64,000 nucleotides of DNA from Bacteroidaceae bacterium (GTDB taxonomy: Bacteria > Bacteroidota > Bacteroidia > Bacteroidales > Bacteroidaceae), in NCBI GenBank assembly GCA_017483765.1, contig JAFUVE010000006.1:1-64000 (forward strand). Reading direction: 5' to 3'. Positions 27,618-35,175 of the stretch are shown piece by piece. The stretch's first letter is position 1. Each line of letters opens with the position of its first letter. The position numbers and the translations under genes were made by a program. The notes below the pieces were generated by a model. That model was not told the DNA's origin. It saw only the letters and a list, made by a program, of their open reading frames with translations, and ran no database searches.

Positions 27618-27730
27618 AGAATGAAAAATGAAGAATGAGAAATGAAGAATGAAAAATGAAGAATGAGAAATGAAGAATGAAAAATGAAGAATGAGAAATG
27701 AAGAATGAAAAATGAAGAGTGAAAAATGTC
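27605..27730. repeat. Nine tandem 14-mers between gh9 and pdxB
   Basis: GAATGAGAAATGAA and GAATGAAAAATGAA alternate for nine units with exact 14-bp spacing, starting inside the last codons of the GH9 gene. A further AACTGAAAACTGAC-type repeat runs from about 27730 to 27785. Each unit contains ATGAA, so the mRNA carries many short start-stop pairs just before pdxB. Confidence 0.85.
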
Positions 27731-27787
27731 AACTAAAACACTGAAAACTGACAACTGAAAACTGACAACTAAAAACTGAAAACTAAA

Positions 27788-28774
27788 ATGAAAGCCGTAG
27801 TAGACGATAAAATACCCTATATCCGCGGACAGATAGAGCAGCTCGTAGGCGAGGTGGTCTATCTGGCTGGTAGTGCCATATCCAAAGACGACGTGAAAGA
27901 TGCCGACGTCCTCATTGTCCGCACACGCACACAGTGTGACCGCCAGCTGCTGGAAGGCAGCCGTGTGGGACTGGTGGTGACCGCCACCATCGGTTACGAC
28001 CATCTCGACACCGGCTATCTCGACTCGGCTGGCATCCGCTGGACCAACTGTCCGGGCTGCAATGCGTCGTCCGTATGCCAGTACGTGCACAACTCGCTGC
28101 TTGCCACTGGATATTTGCAGCCAGGACTGACTGTCGGAGTTGTGGGTGTGGGGCATGTAGGCACCCTCGTGGCCGACGACCTCGAACGATGCGGCATGCG
28201 TGTGCTGCGCTGCGACCCGCCAAAGGGCGAGCCCGCCACGCTTGATGAGATTGCCCGCCAGGCCGACATCATCACCTTCCATACGCCGCTCACACGCGAC
28301 GGGGAACACCCCACATGGCACCTGGCTGACGACGGATTTTTCCACAGTTTACAACGAAAACCGCTTGTCATCAACTCCAGCCGCGGGGCTGTCGTCGATA
28401 ACGACGCCTGGCTTCGCGCCTTGGACGGAGGACTTGTGGCCGATGCCGTTGTCGACACATGGGAAGGAGAACCGGCACTCAACCAGGAACTACTCAGCAA
28501 GGCAGTTATCGCCACGCCGCATATCGCAGGATACTCAGCCGACGGGAAGGCCAACGCCACGCGTATGTCATTGCAGGCTGTCTGTGAATTCATCGGCAAG
28601 CCGTTCACACTCGACATCCAGCCACCCGGACTGCCCGACGGTTTTTCCTACGGAGAAGAGACCGAAGGACCACTGAGGCTCTACGACCCGCGTGTGGACA
28701 CTGCTCAGCTGAAAGCGAACCCCGGGACATTCGAATATTTCAGGGGACACTATCCGCTGCGGAGAGAGAGATGA
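27788..28774 (+). CDS. pdxB: 4-phosphoerythronate dehydrogenase
   Basis: PdxB oxidises 4-phospho-erythronate with NAD in the DXP-dependent pyridoxal phosphate pathway. The D-2-hydroxyacid dehydrogenase fold is clear: nucleotide-binding GVVGVGHVGTLVADDL, the NSSRGAVVDN motif with the catalytic Arg region, and the catalytic His in TPHIAGYS. PdxB-specific features are the early RTRTQCDRQLL and CPGCNASSV segments. The protein has 328 aa; the C-terminal dimerisation part is shorter than in the roughly 380-aa enterobacterial enzyme, as usual in Bacteroidetes. Confidence 0.9.
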   Translation: MKAVVDDKIPYIRGQIEQLVGEVVYLAGSAISKDDVKDADVLIVRTRTQCDRQLLEGSRVGLVVTATIGYDHLDTGYLDSAGIRWTNCPGCNASSVCQYVHNSLLATGYLQPGLTVGVVGVGHVGTLVADDLERCGMRVLRCDPPKGEPATLDEIARQADIITFHTPLTRDGEHPTWHLADDGFFHSLQRKPLVINSSRGAVVDNDAWLRALDGGLVADAVVDTWEGEPALNQELLSKAVIATPHIAGYSADGKANATRMSLQAVCEFIGKPFTLDIQPPGLPDGFSYGEETEGPLRLYDPRVDTAQLKANPGTFEYFRGHYPLRRER

Positions 28775-28830
28775 CAAATTTTTCCGAAGACGGCAGAGTG
28801 GCAACAGGCATCATACATGGCATCAAACAT

Positions 28831-28870
28831 TTTCGCCCCGCGGCAAACATCAGTTGGCTGCGGGGCGAAA
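28831..28870. terminator. Bidirectional terminator hairpin
   Basis: TTTCGCCCCGC (28831-28841) pairs perfectly with GCGGGGCGAAA (28860-28870). It lies between the converging pdxB and the small lipoprotein gene and can serve both. Confidence 0.7.
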
Positions 28871-28891
28871 TGGTTTTCTGACATGTTTGTG

Positions 28892-29326
28892 TCACTTTTT
28901 GTCGATGGGCATAATTCTGTGCTTTTGCTTGATGGGCAAGGTCGTGAAGATGTCGCCGGCAGTGACGATGAAAGAGACGACACGGTCGGCGTCGGTGTTG
29001 TTCTTCTCAAAAGCCACAGTGAGCTTGTTTCCCGACATGTTCGCGTCAAACCAATCCGTCTGCAGCCGATGGGTGTCGTCATCCTTGGTGATGATGCTTC
29101 CGGTACTGTACTGCACCTGTGCAATCCATGGCGCGGTGTAGTTCTTGCATGTGAAGTGCACGGTTTCATCCTCAGGTTCTACGACGAAATATCCTTCCTC
29201 CATGGTGATATTTCCGCTGGCCACCCATTCCATGGGTTCCCAGTCTCCGTATTTTTCTTCGTCCGACGAACAACTGCATATCAGCAAAGGGGCTGAGATA
29301 AGCAGTAATAAGAGTGATTGTTTCAT
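28892..29326 (-). CDS. Small lipoprotein with a BACON-like domain
   Basis: A lipobox ending in LICSC puts the acylated Cys near residue 19, followed by the SSDEE run seen in exported Bacteroidetes lipoproteins. The remaining 120 residues are beta-rich with alternating aromatic and acidic residues (YFVVEPEDETVHFTC, APWIAQVQYSTG) and resemble a single BACON-type Ig-like domain. It is the last gene of the sigma-factor operon. Function unknown; surface binding is a reasonable guess. Confidence 0.7.
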   Translation of the reverse strand: MKQSLLLLLISAPLLICSCSSDEEKYGDWEPMEWVASGNITMEEGYFVVEPEDETVHFTCKNYTAPWIAQVQYSTGSIITKDDDTHRLQTDWFDANMSGNKLTVAFEKNNTDADRVVSFIVTAGDIFTTLPIKQKHRIMPIDKK

Positions 29327-29362
29327 GTTTGTTGTGAGTTTTCAGTTTTTAGTTTTCAGTTT

Positions 29363-29503
29363 TTAGTGGGTTGCTTCCTTTTGAATGGTTTCTCCATTGT
29401 CGAAAGGTCCGATGTTCCATTGTGGCTCGTCGTCCTCCTTTTGGCATGACGAAATGGCTACTATCGAGATGAAAGCCCAAATGATTAACGAAAGAAGTCT
29501 CAT
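29363..29503 (-). CDS. 46-residue lipoprotein
   Basis: This small frame (ATG at 29503, TAA at 29363) encodes MRLLSLIIWAFISIVAIS then the lipobox Ser-Cys at residue 20, followed by QKEDDEPQWN and a 16-residue tail. The clear lipoprotein signal and its place between two lipoprotein genes on the same strand make it a real gene. The mature peptide is only 27 residues. It may be a degraded relative of its neighbour or a short surface-tethered peptide. Confidence 0.6.
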   Translation of the reverse strand: MRLLSLIIWAFISIVAISSCQKEDDEPQWNIGPFDNGETIQKEATH

Positions 29504-29551
29504 AATATTATAGTTTTCAGTTATCAGTTTTCAGTTTTTAGTTTTCAGTTG

Positions 29552-29603
29552 GTCGGACAAGTCGGACAAGTCGGACGGGTCTGACAGGTCTGACTGGTCA
29601 GAC
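29552..29603. repeat. GTCNGAC array 1, six units, 9-bp period
   Basis: Six palindromic heptamers GTC(G/T/A)GAC start every 9 bases, separated by two bases. The array is preceded by AGTTTTCAG repeats (29513-29550). It lies between the PI-PLC-like gene and the 46-residue lipoprotein gene. Confidence 0.85.
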
Positions 29604-29612
29604 TCATCTTTT

Positions 29613-31202
29613 TTATTCTGTTGGCTTCTGTTTGAAGTTTTGCTGGATCAGTGCTTTGACCAATTCCATGCCCTGAGTCGGATGGACAGTGATGCCAGTG
29701 TATCCTCTGGACTGGTCAACCCCAGCGAAGTCAGCGAAAAGGATGCCTACGGGGCCTACGTTGTACTCGTTGTTGAGAAAGTTGAATGCCACCATGTTCT
29801 TTTCCTCTGCATTTGCACGGTAAGTGTCTGATGCCCCCGATCTGTTACATGATGATGCGAAATTGAATACCCATACCGGCAGTTCGGCGCCCATGTCGCG
29901 GCCGGTTGCTTCTTTCAGCATATTCCTCACACTGAACCCACTTTCACTATGTCCGTAGACTTCCTCGTCTTGAATCCAAAGAGGACTGCGGGTGCCTTTC
30001 AAGTTGACAATCATACCTTTCTGTTGTTCTTCGAAGAAAGGACTTCTGCTCCAATTCTCGAAGAAGGCTCCGACCGGCCAGGTGGAATACTTGTAAGGCG
30101 AGAAGACAAGGATTTTTCCTCTCAACTCATCCACCGAGAGCCTTGCATCGAACTGCGCGAACATGCCGTTGTATTCCTCGCTGTGCAGAAGTCTGTTGAA
30201 CTGCTGTCCCCATTTACTGATTTGAGAGCCTTCTCCTTGGGGCTTGTCTGCCACCACGATGGCAAATTCCGTGGGATTCTGGCTGACCAGGCTTGTCAGA
30301 CGCCGGAAGGCATCGCTGGCAAGCATGGTCGTGGCCACGCTTCCGCTGTGGCATCGCAGTTCTCCATCTTCATCGAGCTGGAAAGAGAAGGTGAAAGCTC
30401 TCACTCCGGCTTTCCACAACTCTTCGACCGTGAGATCCTGTGTGCGTCCTATCAGGTTTCCGTAATTGTATCTGCATGGTCCCCAGGCATCGAATCCAGT
30501 CCAAGGCTCAGCTGTGGCCGCATTGTGGGCACCTGGAATGGAGAGGTCTGCCACGAGCCTCTGTCCGTCGAGACGCGACATCCAGTCGTGGTTATCCTCT
30601 TCCGTCTTGAACTCATTGAAATAATCCGGGTCGTAGGCTTCTTCTATATTTTCCTGACTGAGCCTGTTCCATGCTTCAAGCAGAAATAGATAATCTTTGC
30701 CCCTTCCGTCTTGGAGCGTTATGCCGCCGTTGAGTCCCTGTGCGTTGATGGTTTTGCCAGACAGGCGGAAAACCTGTTGCTTGGGGTAATGAGGGGTCCA
30801 TTCGTTGTCGAGCTCTATGTGGATAGACGCGTCGAAGGAGTTGGTGGTGTAGGAGAATTTGGCGCTATAGTTGTCGCCCCATCGCATGACCAGCCGTGGA
30901 ACTTCGTCGTCAGAGAAAAAATAGCGGCAGAAATGCCCTTGCGTCTTGCTGTCGAACTGATAGACATCCAGCACGTGGGCATAGTCTACAGATGGTGTCT
31001 CGGCATACGACCCTTGCATAGCCATTGCTGTACCCTTTGCGTCGTAGGCGCAGTACCAGAGGCCTCTCCATATTCTATCGTAAACTGTCTGCGGAATTTC
31101 CGGAAGTGGAATTTCCGGGTCGTCATCATCGCTTCTGGTGCATCCGGCAAGCGTAGGCACCAGGAGAGAAAGTAGGATGACATATATAAAATAACGATGC
31201 AT
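29613..31202 (-). CDS. Lipoprotein with a divergent PI-PLC-like domain
   Basis: The lipobox PTLAGC places the acylated Cys at residue 21, followed by an acidic stretch. Residues about 40-180 form a beta-rich N-terminal domain. From about 208 a phosphatidylinositol-specific phospholipase C X-type TIM barrel begins, recognisable by ADLSIPGAHNAAT (His226) and the CHSG motif (His285). The usual Asp after the first His is Asn227. In the segment that normally reads GIRxxDxR, only Arg268 is kept, with Thr271 and Ser273 in place of the Asp and Arg. Catalysis may be lost or altered. It follows the serpin gene in the same operon. Confidence 0.75.
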   Translation of the reverse strand: MHRYFIYVILLSLLVPTLAGCTRSDDDDPEIPLPEIPQTVYDRIWRGLWYCAYDAKGTAMAMQGSYAETPSVDYAHVLDVYQFDSKTQGHFCRYFFSDDEVPRLVMRWGDNYSAKFSYTTNSFDASIHIELDNEWTPHYPKQQVFRLSGKTINAQGLNGGITLQDGRGKDYLFLLEAWNRLSQENIEEAYDPDYFNEFKTEEDNHDWMSRLDGQRLVADLSIPGAHNAATAEPWTGFDAWGPCRYNYGNLIGRTQDLTVEELWKAGVRAFTFSFQLDEDGELRCHSGSVATTMLASDAFRRLTSLVSQNPTEFAIVVADKPQGEGSQISKWGQQFNRLLHSEEYNGMFAQFDARLSVDELRGKILVFSPYKYSTWPVGAFFENWSRSPFFEEQQKGMIVNLKGTRSPLWIQDEEVYGHSESGFSVRNMLKEATGRDMGAELPVWVFNFASSCNRSGASDTYRANAEEKNMVAFNFLNNEYNVGPVGILFADFAGVDQSRGYTGITVHPTQGMELVKALIQQNFKQKPTE

Positions 31203-31231
31203 AGTGGTTGTCTGTTTTTTTTGTTTTTGTT

Positions 31232-31310
31232 GTCGGACTCGTCAGACAGGTCCGACCAGTCCGACTTGTCCGACTTGTCCGACTGGTCTGACCTGTCCGA
31301 CCGGTCTGAC
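31232..31310. repeat. GTCNGAC array 2, nine units, 9-bp period
   Basis: Nine GTCNGAC heptamers start at exact 9-base steps from 31232 to 31304, mostly GTCCGAC. The array fills the spacer between the serpin and PI-PLC-like genes. Confidence 0.85.
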
Positions 31311-31333
31311 TTGATTGATTATTCTCCTACTTC

Positions 31334-32620
31334 TTAGTCTCCCATGTAAGATCCCATGAAGAGGATGGTGCCTGAGGTGGATTCCTGGATGAGGTAGGCG
31401 AACGGACGGTCGGCGATGAAGTCGGATGGTGGCTCATTGGCTAATTCATATCCTCCAGCTACAGTGACAGCTGCCACTTTCGTCCCTTCCTCGTTGACCT
31501 CGATTTTTGCTGCCTGCTTGAACAGGTTGACAAAGAGGTTCTTGTCCGTGATGTTCGGGAACTCAGCTTCCGTTGAGAAAGCCTTGGTAATTCCCATGTT
31601 CTTCAGATGGTCGATAAGGTTGATGTCGGCCGATGTGGTGAAGCGTGGAATCTTCACGGTGATGCTGTACGGATACATGTCTGCTTTTATCATCTTGAAG
31701 GTCTCGGCGTCCAGGTTGCTGAGCATCTGGCTGACCGTGACATCGCGGTCGGGGAGCATTAGGAACATCTGGAAGGCTCCGCTGGAGTAGGGCAGGCAGA
31801 CGCACGAGAAGTCCTTGAGATGGGTCCAGAGAATCATCGCATTACGGAACATCATAGGTTTGATAATCTGTGTGCCGTTTTCCTTCGTGAATGTCTCTTC
31901 TTTGGTGTGCTTCGGGTTGAAGCGGTCGGTCCATGTGGCCTTGAAGTAAATGGCGTTGAGCAGGTAAAGCAATTCATCAGGTTTTGTTTTGTCGAGGATT
32001 TTCGTGATGGTGTTTTCCGTTTGGTCGGCACACCATTTGTTGATTGTACCGACAGCCGAAGGGGAGGAGAAGTCGAGTGACTGAGCAGCAGCCTTATAGT
32101 AGTTCTGCATGTCCTGGGCAAAGCCGGACTTCAGCTGTACGTTCTCCGCTGCGTTGACGAAAATGGCATTGGCGATGTTGAGCTTGACGTTGGGGTCTAC
32201 TTTTGGCGCGTTCTCGATGAGGTTGGCGCAGAACTCGTTGACGGCTGTCTTGTCGGCATCATTGAAGCCCATCGCGTCCATGATTTGCTGTGCCGTCTCT
32301 CCTTCAGCGCCGTCGTTGAGCATGCCGAGCACGAAGGACACGCTCAGCGGGGAGAGCACCTGGCTCTTTTTCTTGTCATACGTTTCCTTGAAGAGCTTGA
32401 AGGAGAAGTCGTTGACCGCATTCACATAACTTTTCTGGGCATCGGTCAGTTTGATTGGGTTTTTCTTCGGAATCATGTCGACGACGGTCTCTTCTTTTTC
32501 ATAGGCATTTTGTTCCTGATTTTGTGGAAGCTCGTTTTCCTTCTCGTCATCGTCGGAGCATGAGAGAAGCGGTGCAGCTGCGAAAAGCAGCAGGCAGGGG
32601 ATTAAAAGTAGATGTTTCAT
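31334..32620 (-). CDS. Lipoprotein serpin (serine protease inhibitor)
   Basis: Serpins trap proteases by insertion of a cleaved reactive loop. The lipobox PLLSC (Cys21) followed by SDDDEKEN suggests surface anchoring. The serpin core runs from about residue 65 to 428, with strand motifs NIANAIFVN, NAIYFKATW and a C-terminal FLIxE-like FAYLIQESTSGTILFMG. The hinge EEGTKVAAVTV fits the inhibitory consensus (Gly, Thr and small residues at P15-P9). Counting from the hinge, P1 falls near GGYELAN, so Leu, Glu or Tyr is the likely P1. It could protect the cell from host or neighbour proteases. Confidence 0.9.
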   Translation of the reverse strand: MKHLLLIPCLLLFAAAPLLSCSDDDEKENELPQNQEQNAYEKEETVVDMIPKKNPIKLTDAQKSYVNAVNDFSFKLFKETYDKKKSQVLSPLSVSFVLGMLNDGAEGETAQQIMDAMGFNDADKTAVNEFCANLIENAPKVDPNVKLNIANAIFVNAAENVQLKSGFAQDMQNYYKAAAQSLDFSSPSAVGTINKWCADQTENTITKILDKTKPDELLYLLNAIYFKATWTDRFNPKHTKEETFTKENGTQIIKPMMFRNAMILWTHLKDFSCVCLPYSSGAFQMFLMLPDRDVTVSQMLSNLDAETFKMIKADMYPYSITVKIPRFTTSADINLIDHLKNMGITKAFSTEAEFPNITDKNLFVNLFKQAAKIEVNEEGTKVAAVTVAGGYELANEPPSDFIADRPFAYLIQESTSGTILFMGSYMGD

Positions 32621-32667
32621 GATGTTATAGTTTTTAGTTTTTAGTTTTCAGTTATCAGTTTTAGTTG

Positions 32668-32746
32668 GTCAGACTGGTCGGACAAGTCAGACTGGTCGGA
32701 CAGGTCAGACTGGTCGGACAGGTCAGACAGGTCCGACCCGTCAGAC
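32668..32746. repeat. GTCNGAC array 3, nine units, 9-bp period
   Basis: Nine GTCNGAC units step by exactly 9 bases, mostly alternating GTCAGAC and GTCGGAC. The array is preceded by AGTTTTCAG-type repeats (32630-32660) and sits between the serpin and the barrel-fusion genes. Confidence 0.85.
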
Positions 32747-32756
32747 ATCAATCTGT

Positions 32757-34328
32757 TTATTTGATGTTGAGGCGCAGTCCGAGGGAGAGGTTGAGTCCGA
32801 CGGGATAGTCGCCGTAGAAAGTATGCACAGAAGTGCTGTTCTTGATGTGGTAGGACAGTCCGGGCTCGGCATAGACGCTGAATGTGCGGTTGAGCTTGAA
32901 TTCCGCTCCTGCGGCTGCGTTGAGCGAGAACTGCAGGGGATGGATATGGATGTCCTTGGTTTCGATGGATTTCTGAAACTTGAAGTTCATCTCTCTGATG
33001 GTCTGCTCTCCCTTGAACATCTTTTCTGCCATGATTCCGGCAGACGCGTAGATGTTGAACCGTCGGTTCTGCCAGATGCTGTAGCTTATATTGACGGGGA
33101 TGCCGATGTAGTTGAGCTGTTGCTTGGTCTGGTGCCATTTTTCGTAGTTTTCCTTTCCGTCAGATATGTCGGAGCTCTGGCGGGTGTAGGTGAGTCCGCC
33201 TTCTATGCTCCACCGGGCGTTCAGACGGTAGCTGACCATGATGCCGAAACGCAGCGGCTGATGGTGACGGACGTTTTCTTCGCCCTTCTGTTCCGTCTTG
33301 ACCTTTCTTGGCGACAGTTTTCCGTCTGAATCGTCTTTGTCGGGGTCGTCGCTGCCCCCCGGGTTATCCGGTTTGTCGGAGTCGTTGCCGCCCGGCTTTT
33401 CAGGGTCGTTTAGCGGGTCGTCTCCAAAGTGTTCGTAGACAGCTGGATTTTCAAATATACTCGATGGTGAGCCACCCAATCCATTGTTGGCGAAGAATGC
33501 CTTGGCCATGAGCTTGGGAGCGTCTGTCGGCGATGTGTTTTGTCCTTCTGTGGTAGTGGCAAGGGCGGGGAGCTGGCGTGCCGGCCTTTGGGGATTTCGT
33601 CCTGATGGTTGTTGGCTGTCGGGCTTTCTGTTGTCCTGTGCCGTGATCTCCGATGGCTTGACGGCCGTGGAGATTGCAGGAGGAGTGTTGTCTTCCGGTT
33701 TGTGGGGAGAAAGTCCGGTGTCTTTTTCCTGCGGCTCAGTTTCGGCCAGGAGTTGCGGCTGGTTTTCTGTTTCTGTATGGCTATCCGAATGTCTGTTTTC
33801 TGCTACAAGAGGGAGTCCGGATGTGCGGTCAGCTTCTTTGCTGTCGGTCATGCCTTGAGGTCTCGCAGAATTTCTTGCTTTCTCATGGCTGAGACGCAGG
33901 CCGGCGTCATTGTCTGGCTTGCTCTGGGCGGAGAGCTGCTGGGGCGTTTGCCTTGATATTGAAGGAACCGCATCGGACGAAGTTTCCGGGTGCGTTTCGG
34001 ACGGGAGTTCAGCAGTTGTCGTTGTGTCTGTCGGATCCGTTCCAGTGGCTGGTGCGGTTGTTCCTTGCGTTGCTGCTGGGACTGACTGTCTGGCTTGCCT
34101 TTTTGCGTCCTTGCTGTCTCCGTCGTTTCCGCTCAGCATCCACCATGCACCGCTGGCAAGTAGCAGCACGATTGCGGCCGCTGCTCCTATCCGCTGCCAT
34201 CTCTGCCGTCGTACGGAAGGCTGGTTCGATGCCAGGGCTGTCTCCAACGCATCCCACGACACGGCGGGCACCTCCATGCTGAAGTCGTCCAGCTTCTGGC
34301 GCATTTCTTTTATGGTCTGTTCGTTCAT
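32757..34328 (-). CDS. Inner-membrane-anchored protein with C-terminal PorT-like barrel domain
   Basis: I start at the ATG at 34328, which overlaps the sigma-factor stop as ATGA. Residues 1-46 are a short cytoplasmic segment (EMRQKLDDFSMEVPAVSWDAL) of the type found in anti-sigma proteins. A single membrane segment spans about 47-66. A long Pro/Ser/Gln/Asp-rich linker (about 70-350) follows, then an outer-membrane beta-barrel (PorT-like) domain (about 360-523) that ends in LNLSLGLRLNIK. The arrangement could physically link a sigma factor at the inner membrane to the outer membrane. It is co-transcribed with that sigma factor. Confidence 0.75.
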   Translation of the reverse strand: MNEQTIKEMRQKLDDFSMEVPAVSWDALETALASNQPSVRRQRWQRIGAAAAIVLLLASGAWWMLSGNDGDSKDAKRQARQSVPAATQGTTAPATGTDPTDTTTTAELPSETHPETSSDAVPSISRQTPQQLSAQSKPDNDAGLRLSHEKARNSARPQGMTDSKEADRTSGLPLVAENRHSDSHTETENQPQLLAETEPQEKDTGLSPHKPEDNTPPAISTAVKPSEITAQDNRKPDSQQPSGRNPQRPARQLPALATTTEGQNTSPTDAPKLMAKAFFANNGLGGSPSSIFENPAVYEHFGDDPLNDPEKPGGNDSDKPDNPGGSDDPDKDDSDGKLSPRKVKTEQKGEENVRHHQPLRFGIMVSYRLNARWSIEGGLTYTRQSSDISDGKENYEKWHQTKQQLNYIGIPVNISYSIWQNRRFNIYASAGIMAEKMFKGEQTIREMNFKFQKSIETKDIHIHPLQFSLNAAAGAEFKLNRTFSVYAEPGLSYHIKNSTSVHTFYGDYPVGLNLSLGLRLNIK

Positions 34329-34897
34329 CGTGTTCTGCGTTTGGATTGTTGATAATCTTTGATTTTCTTCGACAGCAGGTTCTTGGCCTTGCTGAACTGA
34401 GAGGCTGAGGTGTCCTTCTTGATTCCGAGATGGTCGGCTATCTGCTGGTGCGACCACCCCTCAAACACAAAGAGGTTGAGCACGGTGCGGTAGCCAGTGG
34501 GCAGTTCCCGTATCAGCCGGTGCAATTCCTCGGGAGGGATGTCGCTGAGGGTGGCTTCTTCCTCTTCTGTCTCGTCGGCTATGTTCTGGCTGAGCGGCGC
34601 CAGCTCATGCAGCTTACGCTCTTTGAGGAATTTCAGCGACTGGTTGACGGCAATGCGTGTGGTCCATGCCTTCAAGGAGCCCTCGCCTTTGTATCGGAAC
34701 TGTGAAACGTGGGACAGGATGCTGACGAGCGTGTCCTGCACCACGTCTTTCAGGTCTTCGTCGTCTGCCACATACCGGGCGCATACGGCCGTGAGTTTTC
34801 CAGCGTAGAGGGTATAGAATTCCCTAAGGGCGGCTTTGTCGCCACCCTGCAGCTGCCTCGCAAGGCGTTCCTCGTTATGTCCCGATTGTCGTTGCAC
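34325..34897 (-). CDS. ECF-type RNA polymerase sigma factor
   Basis: This is a 190-aa sigma-70 family ECF factor. Region 2 is visible at about residues 25-95 (LREFYTLYAGKLTAVCARYV, DVVQDTLVSILSHV) and region 4 at about 125-180 (LPTGYRTVLNLFVFEGWSHQQIADHLGIKKD). The length and the SASQFSKAKNLL helix are typical of Bacteroidetes ECF factors. It heads a six-gene operon with the membrane-anchored barrel protein, which is its probable regulator through the 4-base ATGA overlap. No TAnnTTTG motif was seen in the 278-bp region upstream, so it may use its own ECF promoter. Confidence 0.9.
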   Translation of the reverse strand: MQRQSGHNEERLARQLQGGDKAALREFYTLYAGKLTAVCARYVADDEDLKDVVQDTLVSILSHVSQFRYKGEGSLKAWTTRIAVNQSLKFLKERKLHELAPLSQNIADETEEEEATLSDIPPEELHRLIRELPTGYRTVLNLFVFEGWSHQQIADHLGIKKDTSASQFSKAKNLLSKKIKDYQQSKRRTR

Positions 34898-35175
34898 GCG
34901 TCTGTCTGTCGGACAAGATTTTGATGTTTTTGCCCTTATAAATCTAAAAATTCGAAAAACTTGCCTGAAAAAAGAATAAATTTAAGGTGAGAACAAAAAA
35001 ACAGTGGCTTAGAAATTGAGAATGGTGATTTTTTGGATTTTGCCGAGGTTGTTCCATATATTGTTTACACCCGTCTTTGGGCATCGAACCCTCGACGGCT
35101 GGCGCGGACGAGACGTCCACGCCCCCAGTGCAGGCTGGTTTCGGTGTGGTTTTCTGGATTGGATAGGCCCTCCTG

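Noticed and set aside
32641..33138. Minus-strand frame overlapping the 3' end of the barrel-fusion gene
   Set aside because: It is a shadow of the real gene in another frame; its Ser-Asp-Gln-rich end comes only from the 9-bp GTCNGAC repeats.
35060..35115. tRNA-like GGGTTCGAT word on the minus strand
   Set aside because: Only three base pairs of a T-arm form and no anticodon arm or acceptor stem can be drawn.
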